Shown here: positions 37,519 through 50,700 of the stretch, one piece after another
Layout of the letters: the number at the start of each line of letters is the position of its first letter
Position numbering within the stretch: the stretch's first letter is position 1
Assembly (NCBI GenBank): GCA_003868215.1
Contig: QWDQ01000060.1
Location: 91,054-155,053 of the forward strand
Reading direction: 5' to 3'
DNA length: 64,000 nucleotides
Source of the DNA: Pseudophaeomoniella oleicola
Lineage: Eukaryota; Ascomycota; Eurotiomycetes; Phaeomoniellales; Phaeomoniellaceae
Notes under the pieces: generated by a model
Seen by the model: the letters and a program-made list of their open reading frames with translations, nothing else
What the model was told of the DNA's origin: nothing
The model's database searches: none
Made by a program: the position numbers and the translations under genes

Positions 37519-38362
37519 GTTGGGAGTGCATTCGACCAAGCTGATGCAACTCCCTCAAGGCCTTGTACGACTTTATATCACAAGGGAACTCCGATGTGAT
37601 TGCTGATGTGGATCTTGACCTCTATCTTTGTCCGATAGCATGGGTGCCATCGGGTTAGTTCTTCACCTGCGATAAGCGACCAACTGAATCCCTTGATAAA
37701 GAATGCTATCTCCTCAAACCCCGCCGTTGGATTATCATACGAATCGCCATAACATTTGTAGATATGTTCTAGCCAAGTGAACGATGGTTGTAGTGAAAGC
37801 CCTTGATATGTTGCATGCTACGACATGCTCCTCTATCTTCTCCAGGCCACAACGGTGGCACCGGCACCGGCACCGGCACCGAACGCTTAAGACTGCTTTC
37901 TCCTAAGGTACTTCAGGTGAAAGGTGTTGGCGGGGCAGTTCACGTGGGGTTAAGATAGGGAAGGCCCTCACAGGCTTATTCTTATTCCCCCGACAACGCC
38001 TTTCCCCGTTGTCGCTACCCGTAAACCGAACCGGATTGCAGGCCGATGAGGTGTTGCTCGCTATGAGTGGTGAGCGCATGTGGATGTTATTGCTGAGTGT
38101 TACAGATCAACGCAGTCTCACTCCTCGTTGAGCCATCATTACGATCTCGGAAATGTCGGAAGTTATTTGGGCCTTTGAAGACCGAGAGACCGAATACGTC
38201 ATCTCTACATTTTGACGGTGATTTGTAGATAGTGATATACATCATACTCTCTTATTCGTTTGATTCTCTCGCATTTGCACCGAGTCTGTGTCATCAACAA
38301 TCCTGTTGTACAGTGAATTGCGAACGTGTTTTTCATCCCGTAGAAGCAAAGCAAACGTGACA
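37519..38362. promoter_or_regulatory. Shared upstream region of two divergent enzyme genes
   Basis: This 844-bp space separates the start codons of the hydrolase (-) and the dehydrogenase (+). It contains four tandem GGCACC hexamers at 37857-37880. No conserved operator was recognised. The arrangement permits shared control but does not show it. Confidence 0.5.
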
Positions 38363-39440
38363 ATGGCGTCGTCAACAAGAATAGCATGGATCGGACTGGG
38401 GAACATGGGGAAAGGTATTTCATCCTCGATATTGATTCCCATCAGCGGCTTTGTGGCTAAGCATTCAACCCTCTTCCAGGAATGTGCAAGAACCTAGTTC
38501 AAGTGAGTTGCGTCCTACAGAGATAAAACATCGCAATCGCCCTGGGCGACAACCCCGCGCTGACCATGATATACACAAACTACAGAAGGGCAACTTCGCC
38601 AAACCCCTGATTCTGTACAACCGTACCACGAAGAAAGCCGAGGATCATGCCAACACCATTGGAAATTCGAAAGTCGTTTCGTCGGTCGAGGAAGCCGTCT
38701 CCTCCGCCGACCTGATATTCATGTGCCTCGGTGTTGATGCCTCCGTCCGAGAAACCGCCGAGACTGCTGTCAAAGGCGACGTGAAAGGCAAACTCTTCGT
38801 GGACTGCAGCACCATCCACCCAGAGACCACCACCATCATTTCCAAAGTCGTCGAGGCTCAAGGTGCTCACTTCGTCGCCTGTCCTGTTTTCGGAGCCCCG
38901 GCAATGGCTCAAAACGGCCAGCTGCTCTGCGTCGTCGCTGGCCCTTCTTCACAGACCAAACGGGTGCTTCCTTACTGCGAAGGAGTAATGGGTCGCACTG
39001 TCATTGATTTCTCGGACCAGCCACCTTCCAAGGCTACTCTGCTAAAGATCATCGGCAACACTTTCATCCTGTCCATGGTATCAACCCTGTCTGAGGGTCA
39101 CGTCATGGCCGAGAAGACAGGCCTCGGGGTGGAAAACCTGCACAAGTTCGTGGAAACAATGTTCCCCGGCCCGTTCACTGCATACTCCAACCGCATGCTG
39201 GAGGGAGACTACTACAAGCGCGACGCTCCCCTCTTCGGCGTCGACTTGGCCCGCAAGGACGCCGCACACGCCGTGAATCTGGCCACGGACGCGGGCACGA
39301 GCATGAAGATCGCCGAATTGGCAGACGGATATCTGAAGGCGGTCAAGGATCAGATGGGTGACAAGGGAGACATTGCGGGTATCTATGGCGCGAAGCGGCA
39401 GGAGAGCGGCTTGGATTTTGAAAACAAGGGAAAGGAATAG
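38363..39440 (+). CDS. NAD(P)-dependent beta-hydroxyacid dehydrogenase (3-hydroxyisobutyrate dehydrogenase family)
   Basis: Three exons (38363-38414, 38480-38502, 38586-39440) give 309 residues, with introns of 65 and 83 bp. The 23-bp second exon supplies GMCKNLVQ, which completes the dinucleotide-binding motif GLGNMGKGM near the N-terminus. Other family signatures are the segment FVDCSTIHPE, the substrate-binding PVFGAPAMAQNGQL and the catalytic-lysine segment LLKIIGNTFILS. The C-terminal helical domain contains PLFGVDLARKDAAHAVNLA. The family oxidises 3-hydroxyisobutyrate, tartronate semialdehyde or related acids, and the substrate is not determinable. No mitochondrial presequence is visible. 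The third exon uses C-ending codons heavily (AAC, TTC, GCC), unlike the neighbouring genes, which suggests high expression or a different origin. Confidence 0.92.
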
Positions 39441-42400
39441 ATAGGAGAAGTGTGTCATTGGCACAGGAATATGTACAGAGTCTGATAACACAGTAGGATG
39501 AATATACGACATGAGATCCTGAAACCAGTGAAACCAAGAACCAAATGAGTCATCATAGACTGTCTTAATGGGAGGTCATTGATACATCTCTATTACCATC
39601 CCTCCATACACTTACTACGTACATATTCCGTCCCCGCTTCCCCTGCAACATGACCTTAAACCTGACACATCCTCTACATAACTATCCGACTTTCTACAAT
39701 CCCAAGCTCATGTATCTTGGATTTTCTTTCTACTTGGCTCTCGGTATAAGAAGATAGATTAGAATTGATTGTGAGGGGTTATTATATAAAGCAGGTACGG
39801 CGGAATGGGGAATCGGCAACTAGAGAGAGCGTAACTGAGTGAATATGGGAGTATGGTCATAGTCTCGTCGCAGTTCTTGGGTAAATTAGGATTGGTCTCG
39901 GAACCGGTTATATAGTAGAGGCAACAATAGGAGGAAGCTATCCAACAAATGCTCAATTCCACGCTCGCTGATATCGATCCCTCCAGGGAACCGGGTGCCA
40001 GGGTAGATGTAAGGGGAAAGAACTCTGCAGTAACCTTAGCTCGTCGCAGGCAAAGCTTCGGGATACGATTGGCAGGGTGTCAGACTAAACGTGAAAACCG
40101 AGTACTGCTCTCGGGATAGAAACCTGTAGATGCGAGATAAATCTCCCGTCATACGACAAGCCTGTTTAGGGACATGAGACAACGAACGGTATGGAAGATG
40201 GCCGCCTTGATGGCTTCTCGGTTTGAAAGTCTGCCTGTTGAGCAGCCTTTGTAACGCTCATAGACGGTTGTGTCCTGAAACAAGATCTTGAGCATCAGTG
40301 AAGGCGTGATTCTTGGCTCAGTAGCGTCTCTGAGTTCGGCAATGGTTGCCTATCACAGATGGAACGCCGAGTGTGCTACTAGGGTGCACGACCACCACTT
40401 GAGCTAATCGTATGGAGGATTGGGCTGGCCGGAGTACGCGTACATAATACGACGTATAACAATCAAAGTAGAAATTCTTGGCTTGCACCGTTGCTGGCCT
40501 CGCAGCAACATGGATCGTCGATTCTTCGATAGCGGTACGGCAGATCCTATGCATGCCCTATACGGGGTTGGTCCGTAGGATGAACGACCCCGATGGTGTA
40601 ACGGCAGGTAAGACAGTGGCAGCGGGTGATACAACCATGTGGAACTTCCCCTCGTTCCCTGTGCATACAACGCTTTTCCGTATCCAAGATAGACAGGAAG
40701 ATGTGCCGAACCGTCGATCGCATGGACGATCGTTTGATATGCAGCAGCTTCATGTCATGGGACAAGATATTATTGGCTGTCAAACGCGTTGCAAAAGGTC
40801 TTGGTGCCGGAACCTAGATCTAGGCTTTCTGGGGAAGGGTAGCATTTCCACTTATTTGCTGTCAAATGATGGGGTGATGGTCAGGAAAAAAAAAAAAGAA
40901 AGCAAAGCGAAAAGAAGCAGTGAGACTCGATGTGCCGTCAGATGACGAGACGATGACTTTAAAAAACATTCAACCAAAGAAACAAGTTTACTCCCTTGAG
41001 TGAATTGCACATGCTGCTGGTAGTTGACCCTCACCTGAGGTTCCGACTGGGAGAACGATGACCATAATCAAACCTGCTCATCGTCAAGCAGGGAAAGCAC
41101 CGACTGGGATGCCCAGCGATTGAGGAAATATAGGCAGTCAAGAAGTTATTATGACCATAAATGAGGACTCGGTGGCCGTCTGTCGACTCTGAAGCTGAAC
41201 TTGATGCGTTGTGCATGATCGCATTCAGGTACAGTGCCGCTAGGGTCGACTTCCCCAGTATGTACATTTTTGCCGATGATTTTGATGTTTAGTATAAGAA
41301 AAGTCGTCTGCTGAGCGGTAATAATATCGCGTCTAATTCGGGAAACTCAATGGTAAGTTTGATGTAGAGTTTATGGGTCATAACCACAGCAAGGCCAGAT
41401 GATCTGCCAGCATAAACGAAACGAAACACTTCCCAAGCTTCACCCATCTAGTTGCATGTGAAATCAAAATGCGAAGACCAGGAGGTGGTCGACAGCCATG
41501 GGATTGATCAAGATGAGCCGACGTTGTTGTCTCACAACGCAGTCTTCGAGAAAATATAATGCCAAAGGCAAGTCCCTCCCTGCCGTACCTGTGAAGGAGA
41601 TGATCTCCGCACGTCAAGGGCACGTTGACGGATATCTTCTAGAACCGAAGGACAAATCGCCATCTCGACCCACGGTATGAGACACAGTTGGTTCCCAAAG
41701 ATTTCCAAGGCTGGTTTCATGTGTCTTGATACCAAATCCATGGCTGCTGTTCTGTATATTGGAGAACACGGAGATTTCCAGATTTCCAGATGCAGTGGGG
41801 TTTTCTATAATACCGTAATAGTCACGGAACGTCCAATATTCAAGGATAAACCTCGCGCAAGATGCATCTCAGAGTTTTCGGATATCACTAGCTCGAAGCT
41901 CGTTGAATGTTCACATATGGACGACGGCCCTTCTTTCGCACGAGGGACAGATGCACCTTCTGAACGCTGAGCTGAAATGGCATAGCGTACAGGAGGGATC
42001 CTGTCAACATCATGACCAAAGGCCCTACCGGCTATTGCTGGACGGTCTTACCGGATGTTGAAAGTGTCAAAGCGCCCATAATATCAGAGGGTGACATTCC
42101 GGTAACTAATACCAGTTTGTGTGATACGCTGGACAGTTACGAATCCCTCACCACGTCGGTCAGAGTTTTCCATCCTCGAGAGCGTCATTGGATCGGCTAA
42201 AAGAGTTCACGCATTCGGCCTGATATAGCATACACAACCTCATTGTCCATGGTGTTACCGAAGAGGGATTGCCAATATGAGCGACCGTTGGCATGGTCCC
42301 TCAACGGCCATCCACCTCGCGGATACCGTTCCAGGGATCATATGCAACTAAATAAGCCTAACGGCTCTGATTCCAAGGGCTACTCGTCCTGCCCTTGCAG

Positions 42401-45179
42401 TGCATGGTGAACACTTGAAACACGTATCGCTGGTTCTCTATAGCAGCCAATTGGTTACACTCTTCTACTAGTCCTTCCGGAACGGGAATATACGAAGATG
42501 ATGCCCCCAAGCCACCGTAAAACACCAACGAGATTTTCGTCTTTCGCCATACCCCTGCGGAGACACCCGCTTCCAGGCCGCACATGTTATGAGCAACATC
42601 CTTCCCTTCCCGTTGCCGAACTGTCTGTGCGTCCAAGTCTCGGTTGTTATCTAAACAATTGTTTCCCCGTGACCTCTCGCCAGCCGGAATGTGCCTTTTC
42701 TTAGGCCTCTCTAGACATGTTGCAGAGCTTCTGACACGATGATTGCCTTGAGCGACTAGTGTAAGTGTTCCTTCTGGAAATGCTGGTCATTTCAGCATCG
42801 ATTGCCTGGGTGGCCACACGACATATCAGTGATTATTCGGTTGTTGCCCGCCTTCGTAAAAAAGAGTGCTGCGACGATCGTCTGCAAGGCCTAAGCGATA
42901 GTGGAGTCGAGTTGCGGTGATAGCAGGAGTCTCGGGCTGTGTTGAGCACGACCCAATGTACCTAGGAAGATTGGTTGTGACTTCATTGTCGAAGGTACTT
43001 CAGCGTTTGCAGATCGGACATTTGCCTGCCACTACAATGTAGCGTTCATGAGGGCTATGGGCGCATCTGCGATCCGTCGAGCCATCCAGCGCCGTTCTAA
43101 AGAAGTGAGCACCGGGATCTAGACAAGAACTATAGATGTAGAAATTGCGGAAGTATTCGCACATCCTCGTTGGTTTTGTCTCGACGTGACGGTATCTCTC
43201 TCAGGGCCGTGTCATGCAGCTGAAGCAGGACTGCTCGCGATGATATGAAAATAGAGTAGAACAAGTTGGTGGACTATCACTTGAAGGACATGGTAAAACG
43301 ACCAGATGATACGAGGAAAGATATCAGTACTGCAGGACTTGCCATCCCGAGAGGCAAGAAGATCTATTTGAGCAAATTGCAGTACATGAAGAGATCATTG
43401 CAGGGGCCCCTGCTCAGTCCTCACGAGATTGATGGCAACAAAACCAATTTAGACAGTGGGAAGTTGAGAAGTCAGGATAACGTCCGTGATGAGGAATGAG
43501 CGAAGCCAGGGTGTATACTACAGAACACACGGACACATTTCGTTTGTTCACATAGTGGCATGAACGGGTCGCCGCGTGCTCCAGAACCATGTTTCGAACG
43601 TGGACTCAATTCCCAGGAGCTACGGAAGCTGGTTTCAGCAGCACAAACTGCGTAAACTGCGATGTGGATCGGTGGAGCCGCAAAGACGGGTGATTTGACG
43701 CAGACAAGATTTCACAAGACCGAGAACGGCAAAGCCATAGTAGGAGCGCTTTCGATCAAGGTGGCTCAGTGTGCTTGCTCTAGCATCCAACGGGATCATG
43801 GGATAATGGGATACTGATTTACAAAAGCATATGAAGTGAAAAAGGTTGCGCGACAGGTGAGGCGGCCGCATATCCTTTATTGCAGCGTAGGGCAGGTGGA
43901 ATGACATGAAGAGAAAGCCAGGGAGTCGCGATAGCCACATGGAAATTCAGCATAGAACTGTGGGTTTGTCGGGGTATGCCACATGTTAGGGTTGCGACAA
44001 CAGGGATGAGAACCTCAGGAATGACGATTGATGGGTTTCAATGGCGTCTGAGGCAGTGGAGTTGTAAAAGGTGTGATGCTCGTTCGTCTTGAGTTGCTTG
44101 GTCCTCTAATAACCTGCGATTTCTAAGTTAGCACGAACATCTGCTAAGCCAGTTAGAGTGATTAACGGCAGTAAGATGAATAGTACTGTACGTAGCATCG
44201 TAGTAGGTAGACGCGGCACAGGATTGTGTGCATACGGATCACGTCTTGACTCCACAACCGTTGCTTGATGACTACTGATGGTGTCCTACACAGTACTACG
44301 TAGTATGTTAGACGACGGGAAGGGTCCCTAATCTCAGTTAGTGCATGAGTAGGGATTTCGGGGATTTTTGGGTTTCGCAGTAACTTGCAGAGATTCGGAG
44401 GTGCGTCAGAAGAAATGGCAGGATGAACGTGAACTTGGCTTGGGATAGATGAAGGTTTGCTTGGCACGGCATATTTTACCGTAGTATAGGCCATGTACCG
44501 CACCTCCTTACATACTGCGCTGTAAATGTTGCATTATGATTTCACTGTCAAAACATTCAAGCATTGAGATACAATCTGAGAGCAGAAAGGTCGTCGCCGT
44601 CACCATGTTGGAGGCACTTTCAGCAACCGACCACCGTCACGGTAGTGTTGTACTGGATTGATTGCCCATTGTATCTACCTAGGCACCTACAGTAGACCTT
44701 GGAAAAAACCCACATCTCCACCACCGTCTCCTCTGCACTCCTTCAAATCTACCCCATTATCAACTTCTCATATGGTGATCACTGGTCGCCGATAACCTGT
44801 CCAAGCCTTCAAAACAGCTCTTGGCTTATTAGATAGTGAGCGAACAATGCAATTTTTTCATATAAAAGGTCCAGTGTGGGCTCGTGAAGCGTTTTCCTCG
44901 TGGTGAACAACCTTGTCTCCGATCTACTTTGCATGCCCTCGCTTTCTCAACCATTCACCCTTGATGCCTTTCAGTAGAGCCCATTCATTAATTTCAATTA
45001 AACAGGAATGTTATACCATGCAAGTATACTGTATCTGTATATATAGTATTCCTGGATAAATCAGCGAAAATCGTATCGAAAAATATGCTTTGTAATTATG
45101 CAGCTGAAATACTACAGATACCGTACCCATGTATATGTCTAAAGGTCATTGATTAATCTGGTCAAGAGCACTGTGTCCT
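39441..45179. other. Gene-poor stretch, no supported CDS
   Basis: About 5.7 kb in which open frames are short and lack recognisable domains. The longest is 40478-40945 (+), 155 codons, whose end runs into a poly-A tract coding for lysines. An exact palindrome copy lies at 44294 and an ACCTAGG-containing word near 44676. Composition is similar to the left gene-poor stretch and not strongly AT-rich. The HET-like fragment lies immediately to the right, so part of this stretch may be decayed accessory DNA, but I could not recognise further fragments. Confidence 0.55.
44294..44305. repeat. 12-bp perfect palindrome, copy 5
   Basis: Exact TACTACGTAGTA in gene-free DNA. A degenerate relative (GTACGTAGCATCGTAGTAG) lies about 100 bp to the left. 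Confidence 0.9.
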
Positions 45180-45626
45180 TCACTCACGTCCGAGATAGAA
45201 AAGCCGTAGCTTCAAGTCTCCCAGAACCTCAGACTCGGACTGCTCGGCAATGCGCAAAACATCCAGCAAACATGTAATCCTTAAGGACAGGAATAGGCCC
45301 TTCGGCAGAGATTGAAGCATCTCTCCGTACATGTCACCATGGAGATAGGTCTCGCCAAGGCAACTATAGACGTTCTGTCCGTCAGAATGCTTTTCCAGGG
45401 CGACCGGGACAACAGTGTCCCAGATGCACCAAATCTCATTTCCAGGCATCATGTCAAGAGGTCCAACTCCGATGCGATCCAGCCTTGGTCTCAAATAAAT
45501 GGCGTTTGAAGAGTAGTAACCAGTACCTGATTGTTTGGGCTGGTTGAACCTCTCGCTATGGCAATCATCAGAGTCATATAGACAAATGGACAGTAGCTGG
45601 TCTTGACTCCAAACATATCTCTTTTC
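45180..45626 (-). pseudogene. Orphan C-terminal fragment resembling a HET heterokaryon-incompatibility protein
   Basis: A 148-codon open stretch on the minus strand, bounded by an in-frame TAA at 45627-45629 and a TGA at 45180. Its middle reads IGVGPLDMMPGNEIWCIW, then VVPVALEK, then LGETYLHGDMYGEML. This spacing matches the tail common in fungal HET-domain proteins: a G-x-GP segment, a G-D/N-x-V/I-C strand, a VP-x-x-L strand and a GE-x-YVHG-x-M-x-GE end. No ATG gives a plausible start, and the N-terminal HET domain is not found between here and the cystathionine beta-lyase gene at 46041. It is therefore probably a truncated relic. A short upstream exon cannot be excluded, because GTAAGT occurs about 30 bp further upstream. 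Confidence 0.55.
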
Positions 45627-46040
45627 TTAATTGCAAACACTGGTAGTTAACTTACAGCGACGGACGGATATCAGCGTGAGGAGAAGCACGTCATTTCACT
45701 GCTGGCCACCCCCGCACGGAGGCATGGGCATCTCCAAAGATTTCCAGGAACAAAGGGTCCGAGGTCGCTGAATCGGTGCCACCTCTTGCGCTATCCGTCG
45801 ACTTAGTTATCCATCGGTTTCTTGCCATTTTTTGTTCGACTCATCACTGTCTATGATATACTGCCATTTTATCACGTTCTCCCATTGCACGACATTGCTG
45901 ATGCAAACAAGTGCTGGACAGTATTTTCCTCGTCTATCAGCTTGGACAACCCTAGATAACGGATTCGACTACACTCTGCTATTCGACGAGTCTGAGTGAC
46001 CGCTACTCCAGCATTCCGCTTACCTGCTCATACACAAGTC

Positions 46041-47469
46041 ATGTCTGCTCCATCTGATGCGCAAGCTTCATCGGCGAGCGACAAGCCGACTGCTTTGAGC
46101 AAAGCGTTCCGACATATTGATCTTGATGGTCACGATTTACCTCCTTCTCCTGCCCCATCGAGTCCCAGAAACGGCAGACGATATGCATTGGCAACCGAAC
46201 TCGTTTATACCGAATCAACGGATCAGTATAATGCCAGCAGTGTTCCCATTTATCAATCGGCCACCTTCAAACAATCATCAGGTGATGGTGGCGGCGAATA
46301 CGATTATACCCGCTCTGGAAATCCTACCAGGACCCATTTGGAAAGGCATCTAGCGAAGATCATGTCGGCGAAAAGGGCGCTGGTCGTTACATCAGGTATG
46401 GGGGCTCTGGATGTTATCACACGATTGCTTCGTCCAGGAGATGAAGTTGTCACTGGTGATGATCTTTACGGTGGAACAAATCGCTTGCTCAAATATCTAT
46501 CAACATACGGTGGCATCGTGGTCCATCATGTTGACACTACAAACCCCGAAAAAGTCCAAGCCGTTCTGAGCCCCAAAACTGCCATGGTTCTTCTCGAAAC
46601 TCCCACAAATCCTCTTATCAAAATCGTCGATATCGCCCGACTATCCACTGCCGCCCATACCGCGAACCCATCATGCATTGTCGCCGTTGACAACACCATG
46701 CTCTCACCTCTCCTTTTGAACCCTCTGGACTTGGGTGCTGACATACATTACGAGTCTGGTACAAAGTATCTTTCTGGACACCACGATCTTATGGCTGGAG
46801 TCCTTGCTGTCAACAATGAAGAATTGGGTAACCGACTATACTTTACTATCAATGCTTCCGGCTGTGGGCTATCGCCATTCGATTCCTGGCTGCTTCTGCG
46901 TGGAATCAAAACACTAAAAGTTCGCATGGATCAACAACAATCCAATGCGCAAAGAATCGCCGACTTCTTGGAATCACACGGATTCCGTGTGCGATATCCA
47001 GGTCTCAAATCACACCCTCAGTATAATCTTCATCACAGCATGGCCCGAGGATCAGGGGCCGTACTCTCCTTCGAAACCGGTGACACTGGCCTGAGTGAAC
47101 GAATCGTGGAAAGCGCGAAACTTTGGGCTATCAGCGTTAGCTTTGGGTGTGTCAACAGTTTGATCAGTATGCCTTGCCGTATGAGTCACGCAAGCATTGA
47201 TGCTAAAACGCGAGCTGAACGCGAAATGCCCGAGGATATTATACGACTGTGCGTTGGAATTGAAGACGCCGATGATCTTATTGATGATTTGGCAAGAGCA
47301 GTAAGTGTCAACTCATCCACATTATGCAAATACTAACGCTATGCATCAGCTTGTGCAAGCCGGTGCAGTCAATGTCATGCTTGATGATTTCCGGGCTGTA
47401 GGTTCCGCCGCAAATGTACCACCAATACCCGCCGAAGGTGAAGCGGCTACAACGTCCAACACTGTGTAA
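46041..47469 (+). CDS. STR3: Cystathionine beta-lyase (metG/met-2/STR3 type)
   Basis: Two exons (46041-47300, 47350-47469; intron 49 bp) give 459 residues. The frame extends to a GTG at 45996, but the first ATG is 46041. The Cys/Met-metabolism PLP-enzyme fold is clear: YDYTRSGNPTRTHLERHLA, TSGMGALDV, DDLYGGTNRLLKYLS, VAVDNTMLSPLL, and the PLP-binding lysine 242 in SGTKYLSGHHD. The segment RYALATELVYTESTDQYNAS and the overall sequence fit fungal cystathionine beta-lyases better than gamma-lyases. The enzyme cleaves cystathionine to homocysteine, pyruvate and ammonia in methionine synthesis. The last exon supplies a variable tail. MCD4 follows on the same strand after 266 bp. Confidence 0.94.
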
Positions 47470-47735
47470 TAAAATATTTAGTCTAGATCTGTAAAAGCTG
47501 GTTCTGTTTTGATCAAACTTCATTTAGAAATGCGTGTTAATGTAAGCATGACGTTGCTAAACTTCCCCTGAGAGCATGGTGCGGGACAAAATTTCTGGGG
47601 AACTCCAATCGAGCAGCAACCTCGCGTGAAAACAACGTCGTGGTATAAGACTAGTCTCTGTACGATGGCGAGCACGGTATGGCGCTGATGAGATCAGCAG
47701 ACTACTTGACCACCTTATTGTCTTAGGGTTACGAA

Positions 47736-50700
47736 ATGGCGCGCATTGGGCGCGTCGGCTTTCTAGCCATCGCAGTCGTTTTCCACTTGATTTATATTTA
47801 CTCAATCTTTGATATCTACTTCGTCAGCCCTATCGTCTCGGGCATGCGAGAGCATCATGTTGAGCGAAAAGCGGATGTGCCAGTACCTGCCAAACGACTC
47901 GTTCTGTTCGTTGGGGACGGCCTGCGAGCAGACAAGGCATTTCAGTCATTTCCAGACCCCTCTCCGATAGACGACAACACCGATCTGTCCCCAAGACCAC
48001 TTGCGCCATTTCTGCGCTCACGGGTCCTCGATCATGGTACCTTCGGGGTCTCTCACACCAGGGTACCCACGGAGTCTCGACCAGGGCATGTCGCATTGAT
48101 CGCAGGGCTCTATGAAGACGTGTCGGCCGTTACAACCGGATGGAAGCATAATCCTGTCAATTTTGACAGCGTGTTCAATAAGAGCCGGCATACGTGGAGT
48201 TGGGGAAGTCCAGATATCTTACCCATGTTTGTGGATGGGGCTACTCCAGGACGTGTGGATGGAGATACTTACGGCGCAGAGTTCGAGGACTTCACTCAAG
48301 ATGCGACAAATCTCGACTTTTGGGTCTTCGACAAGGTCAAGGATCTTTTCGCGTCTGCAAAGAATAACAGCACGGTGGATGCTGCTCTACGGCAAGACAA
48401 GGTCGTGTTCTTTTTACATTTACTCGGCCTAGACACTACGGGCCATTCGTACAGGCCGTACTCCAAAGAATATCTCCACAATATCAAAGTCGTCGACAAA
48501 GGAGTACAGGAGATCACCGAACTTGTTGAGAACTTTTATTCGGATGATAAGACTGCTTTTGTTTTCACTGCAGATCACGGCATGAGCGATTGGGGAAGTC
48601 ACGGTGACGGACATCCGGACAACACTCGAACGCCTTTGATAGCGTGGGGTTCTGGTGTGGCTGGACCCAAGAAGTTCGAAGGCGAACTTGCTCCAGGGCA
48701 CGAGGATGGGTTCTCTCATGATTGGAACCTAGACCATATTGAACGGCACGATGTTGCTCAAGCCGATGTTGCAGCTCTGATGGCATATCTCGTGGGGCTA
48801 GCCTTCCCTGTAAACTCGGTTGGCGAGTTGCCCCTATCTTATCTCGTAGCCGGATCGGAGGAGAAAGCGATGGCAGCATTTGCAAATGCAAAAGAAGTCC
48901 TCGAAATGTATCGTGTCAAAGAAGAGCAAAAGAGGCAGATCGTTCTCCGGTACAAGGCGTATCCCCATCTCTCGCAAGGGGAGGAATCAATTGAGAATCG
49001 AATCTCCGCCATTCAGGGTTTGATCGATTCAGGCATGTTCGAACAGTCGATTGAATCTTCATTGGGACTTTTGCGTCATGGTATCGCTGGCCTCCGTTAC
49101 CTTCAAACATACGACTGGTTGTTTCTACGTGCGTTGGTGACCGCGGGTTATCTCGGATGGATCGCCTATGCCACGACGACCGTGATTGATCTTCATGTCT
49201 TACATGGGACAACGGAAGCTCGACGGTCTACTGCCACGACCATCATATTCTCATCTATACTCGTGATCCTGTACTCCACTCTATGGGTACAGAAGTCGTC
49301 TATCACATATTATGCGTACGGCATCTTCCCCGTTGTGTTTTGGGAGGAGGTTGTGGCTCGCCGTGAAGCATTGGCAGCTGGCCGGAAAGCCCTGCTTGGT
49401 CAGGTACAATCGGTCCAAGATTGGTTCACCTTGGCGGCCTCCGCGGTGGCATTTGTGTGCCTTTTAGAAGCGTTGGTGCAGTCGTATTTTTTCCGAGAGA
49501 TTTACACCCTTTGCTACGTCCTGGCTATTGGCTGGCCAGCTATATATGGGATCAAGTTTCTCAAGGAAAATGTTTCGCTTGTTGTTTGTTGGACCTTCGG
49601 TTGCTTGGCGATGAGCATATTCACCCTGTTGCCGGTGGTTAAGGTCGAGGACACGAATACCATATGCTTCGGAGGATTTCTCATGTTCGCAGCAGGCCTC
49701 TTATACCTGCTATTCGAAAAGGAAATTCTCAAACGTTCAAAGGCCAGCCGAGCCGATCTCTACTTACCGACTCCATCTCGTATTATAATGGGAACTCAAG
49801 TCGGGCTCGTCCTCCTCTCGGTGCTTATAACTCGGTCCAGTATTGCATCTCTGCAAGCCAAGCGAGGTTTACCCATCGGCAATCAGATTGTTGGGTGGAT
49901 TGTTCTAGCTACCTCGCTGTTGCTGCCGTTTATACCGCAACAAAAGCCGAACAATCATTACCTCCACCGCTTAATGGCTGTCTTTCTGACCTTCTCGCCT
50001 GTCTTTATTATCCTCACCATCTCATATGAGGGTCTGTTCTACTTCTCCTTCTGTATGACCGTTGTGACATGGGTCCGGTTGGAGCATCGGATCTATACCC
50101 CAACGACCGACGTCAACGGTAGTCCAACTGTAAGCGAGGTGTTGGCCCCTCTGAAATCTGCCATCGCTTCTACCCAAGACCGACTCAATGCAACCACCTA
50201 TCGGTCGATCACCTTGTCAGACGTTCGAATCTCTCTCTTTTTCCTCTTCCTCCTCCAATCTGCATTTTTCTCGACCGGCAACATTGCCTCTATCTCCTCG
50301 TTCTCCCTTGATGCTGTCTACCGACTTATTCCCGTCTTTGATCCTTTCTCTCAGGGTGCCCTGCTGCTGTTGAAGCTGATGGTCCCATTTGCCATCATCA
50401 GCGCAAATCTTGGTATTCTGAACATAAGATTAGGCGTCGCTCCTAGCGCCTTGTTCATGGTCGTCATGGCTATCAGCGATATCATGACACTGAACTTCTT
50501 CTACATGGTCAAGGATGAAGGAAGTTGGTTGGACATCGGGACGACAATCAGTCATTTTTGTATTGCCAGCTTGCTGAGTGTCTTTGTTGCTGGGCTGGAA
50601 TTTCTGAGTGGGATCTTCATCAGCGGGGTAGAGGTCGACGCAGACCGGCAACCAGCTTCCGAAGCTGTCGCTGTCACTCATGATGGGACGGGCAATGCAA

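Noticed and set aside
40478-40945. 155-codon plus-strand stretch
   Set aside because: The end is lysines from a poly-A run, and no domain or splice support was found.
42358-42636. 92-codon minus-strand stretch that looks protein-like
   Set aside because: Neighbouring minus-strand frames are broken by many stops and I recognise no domain. It could be part of decayed DNA but cannot be supported.
45996-46040. Start of cystathionine beta-lyase at the GTG of 45996
   Set aside because: Nuclear fungal genes start at ATG, and the first in-frame ATG at 46041 gives a normal N-terminus.
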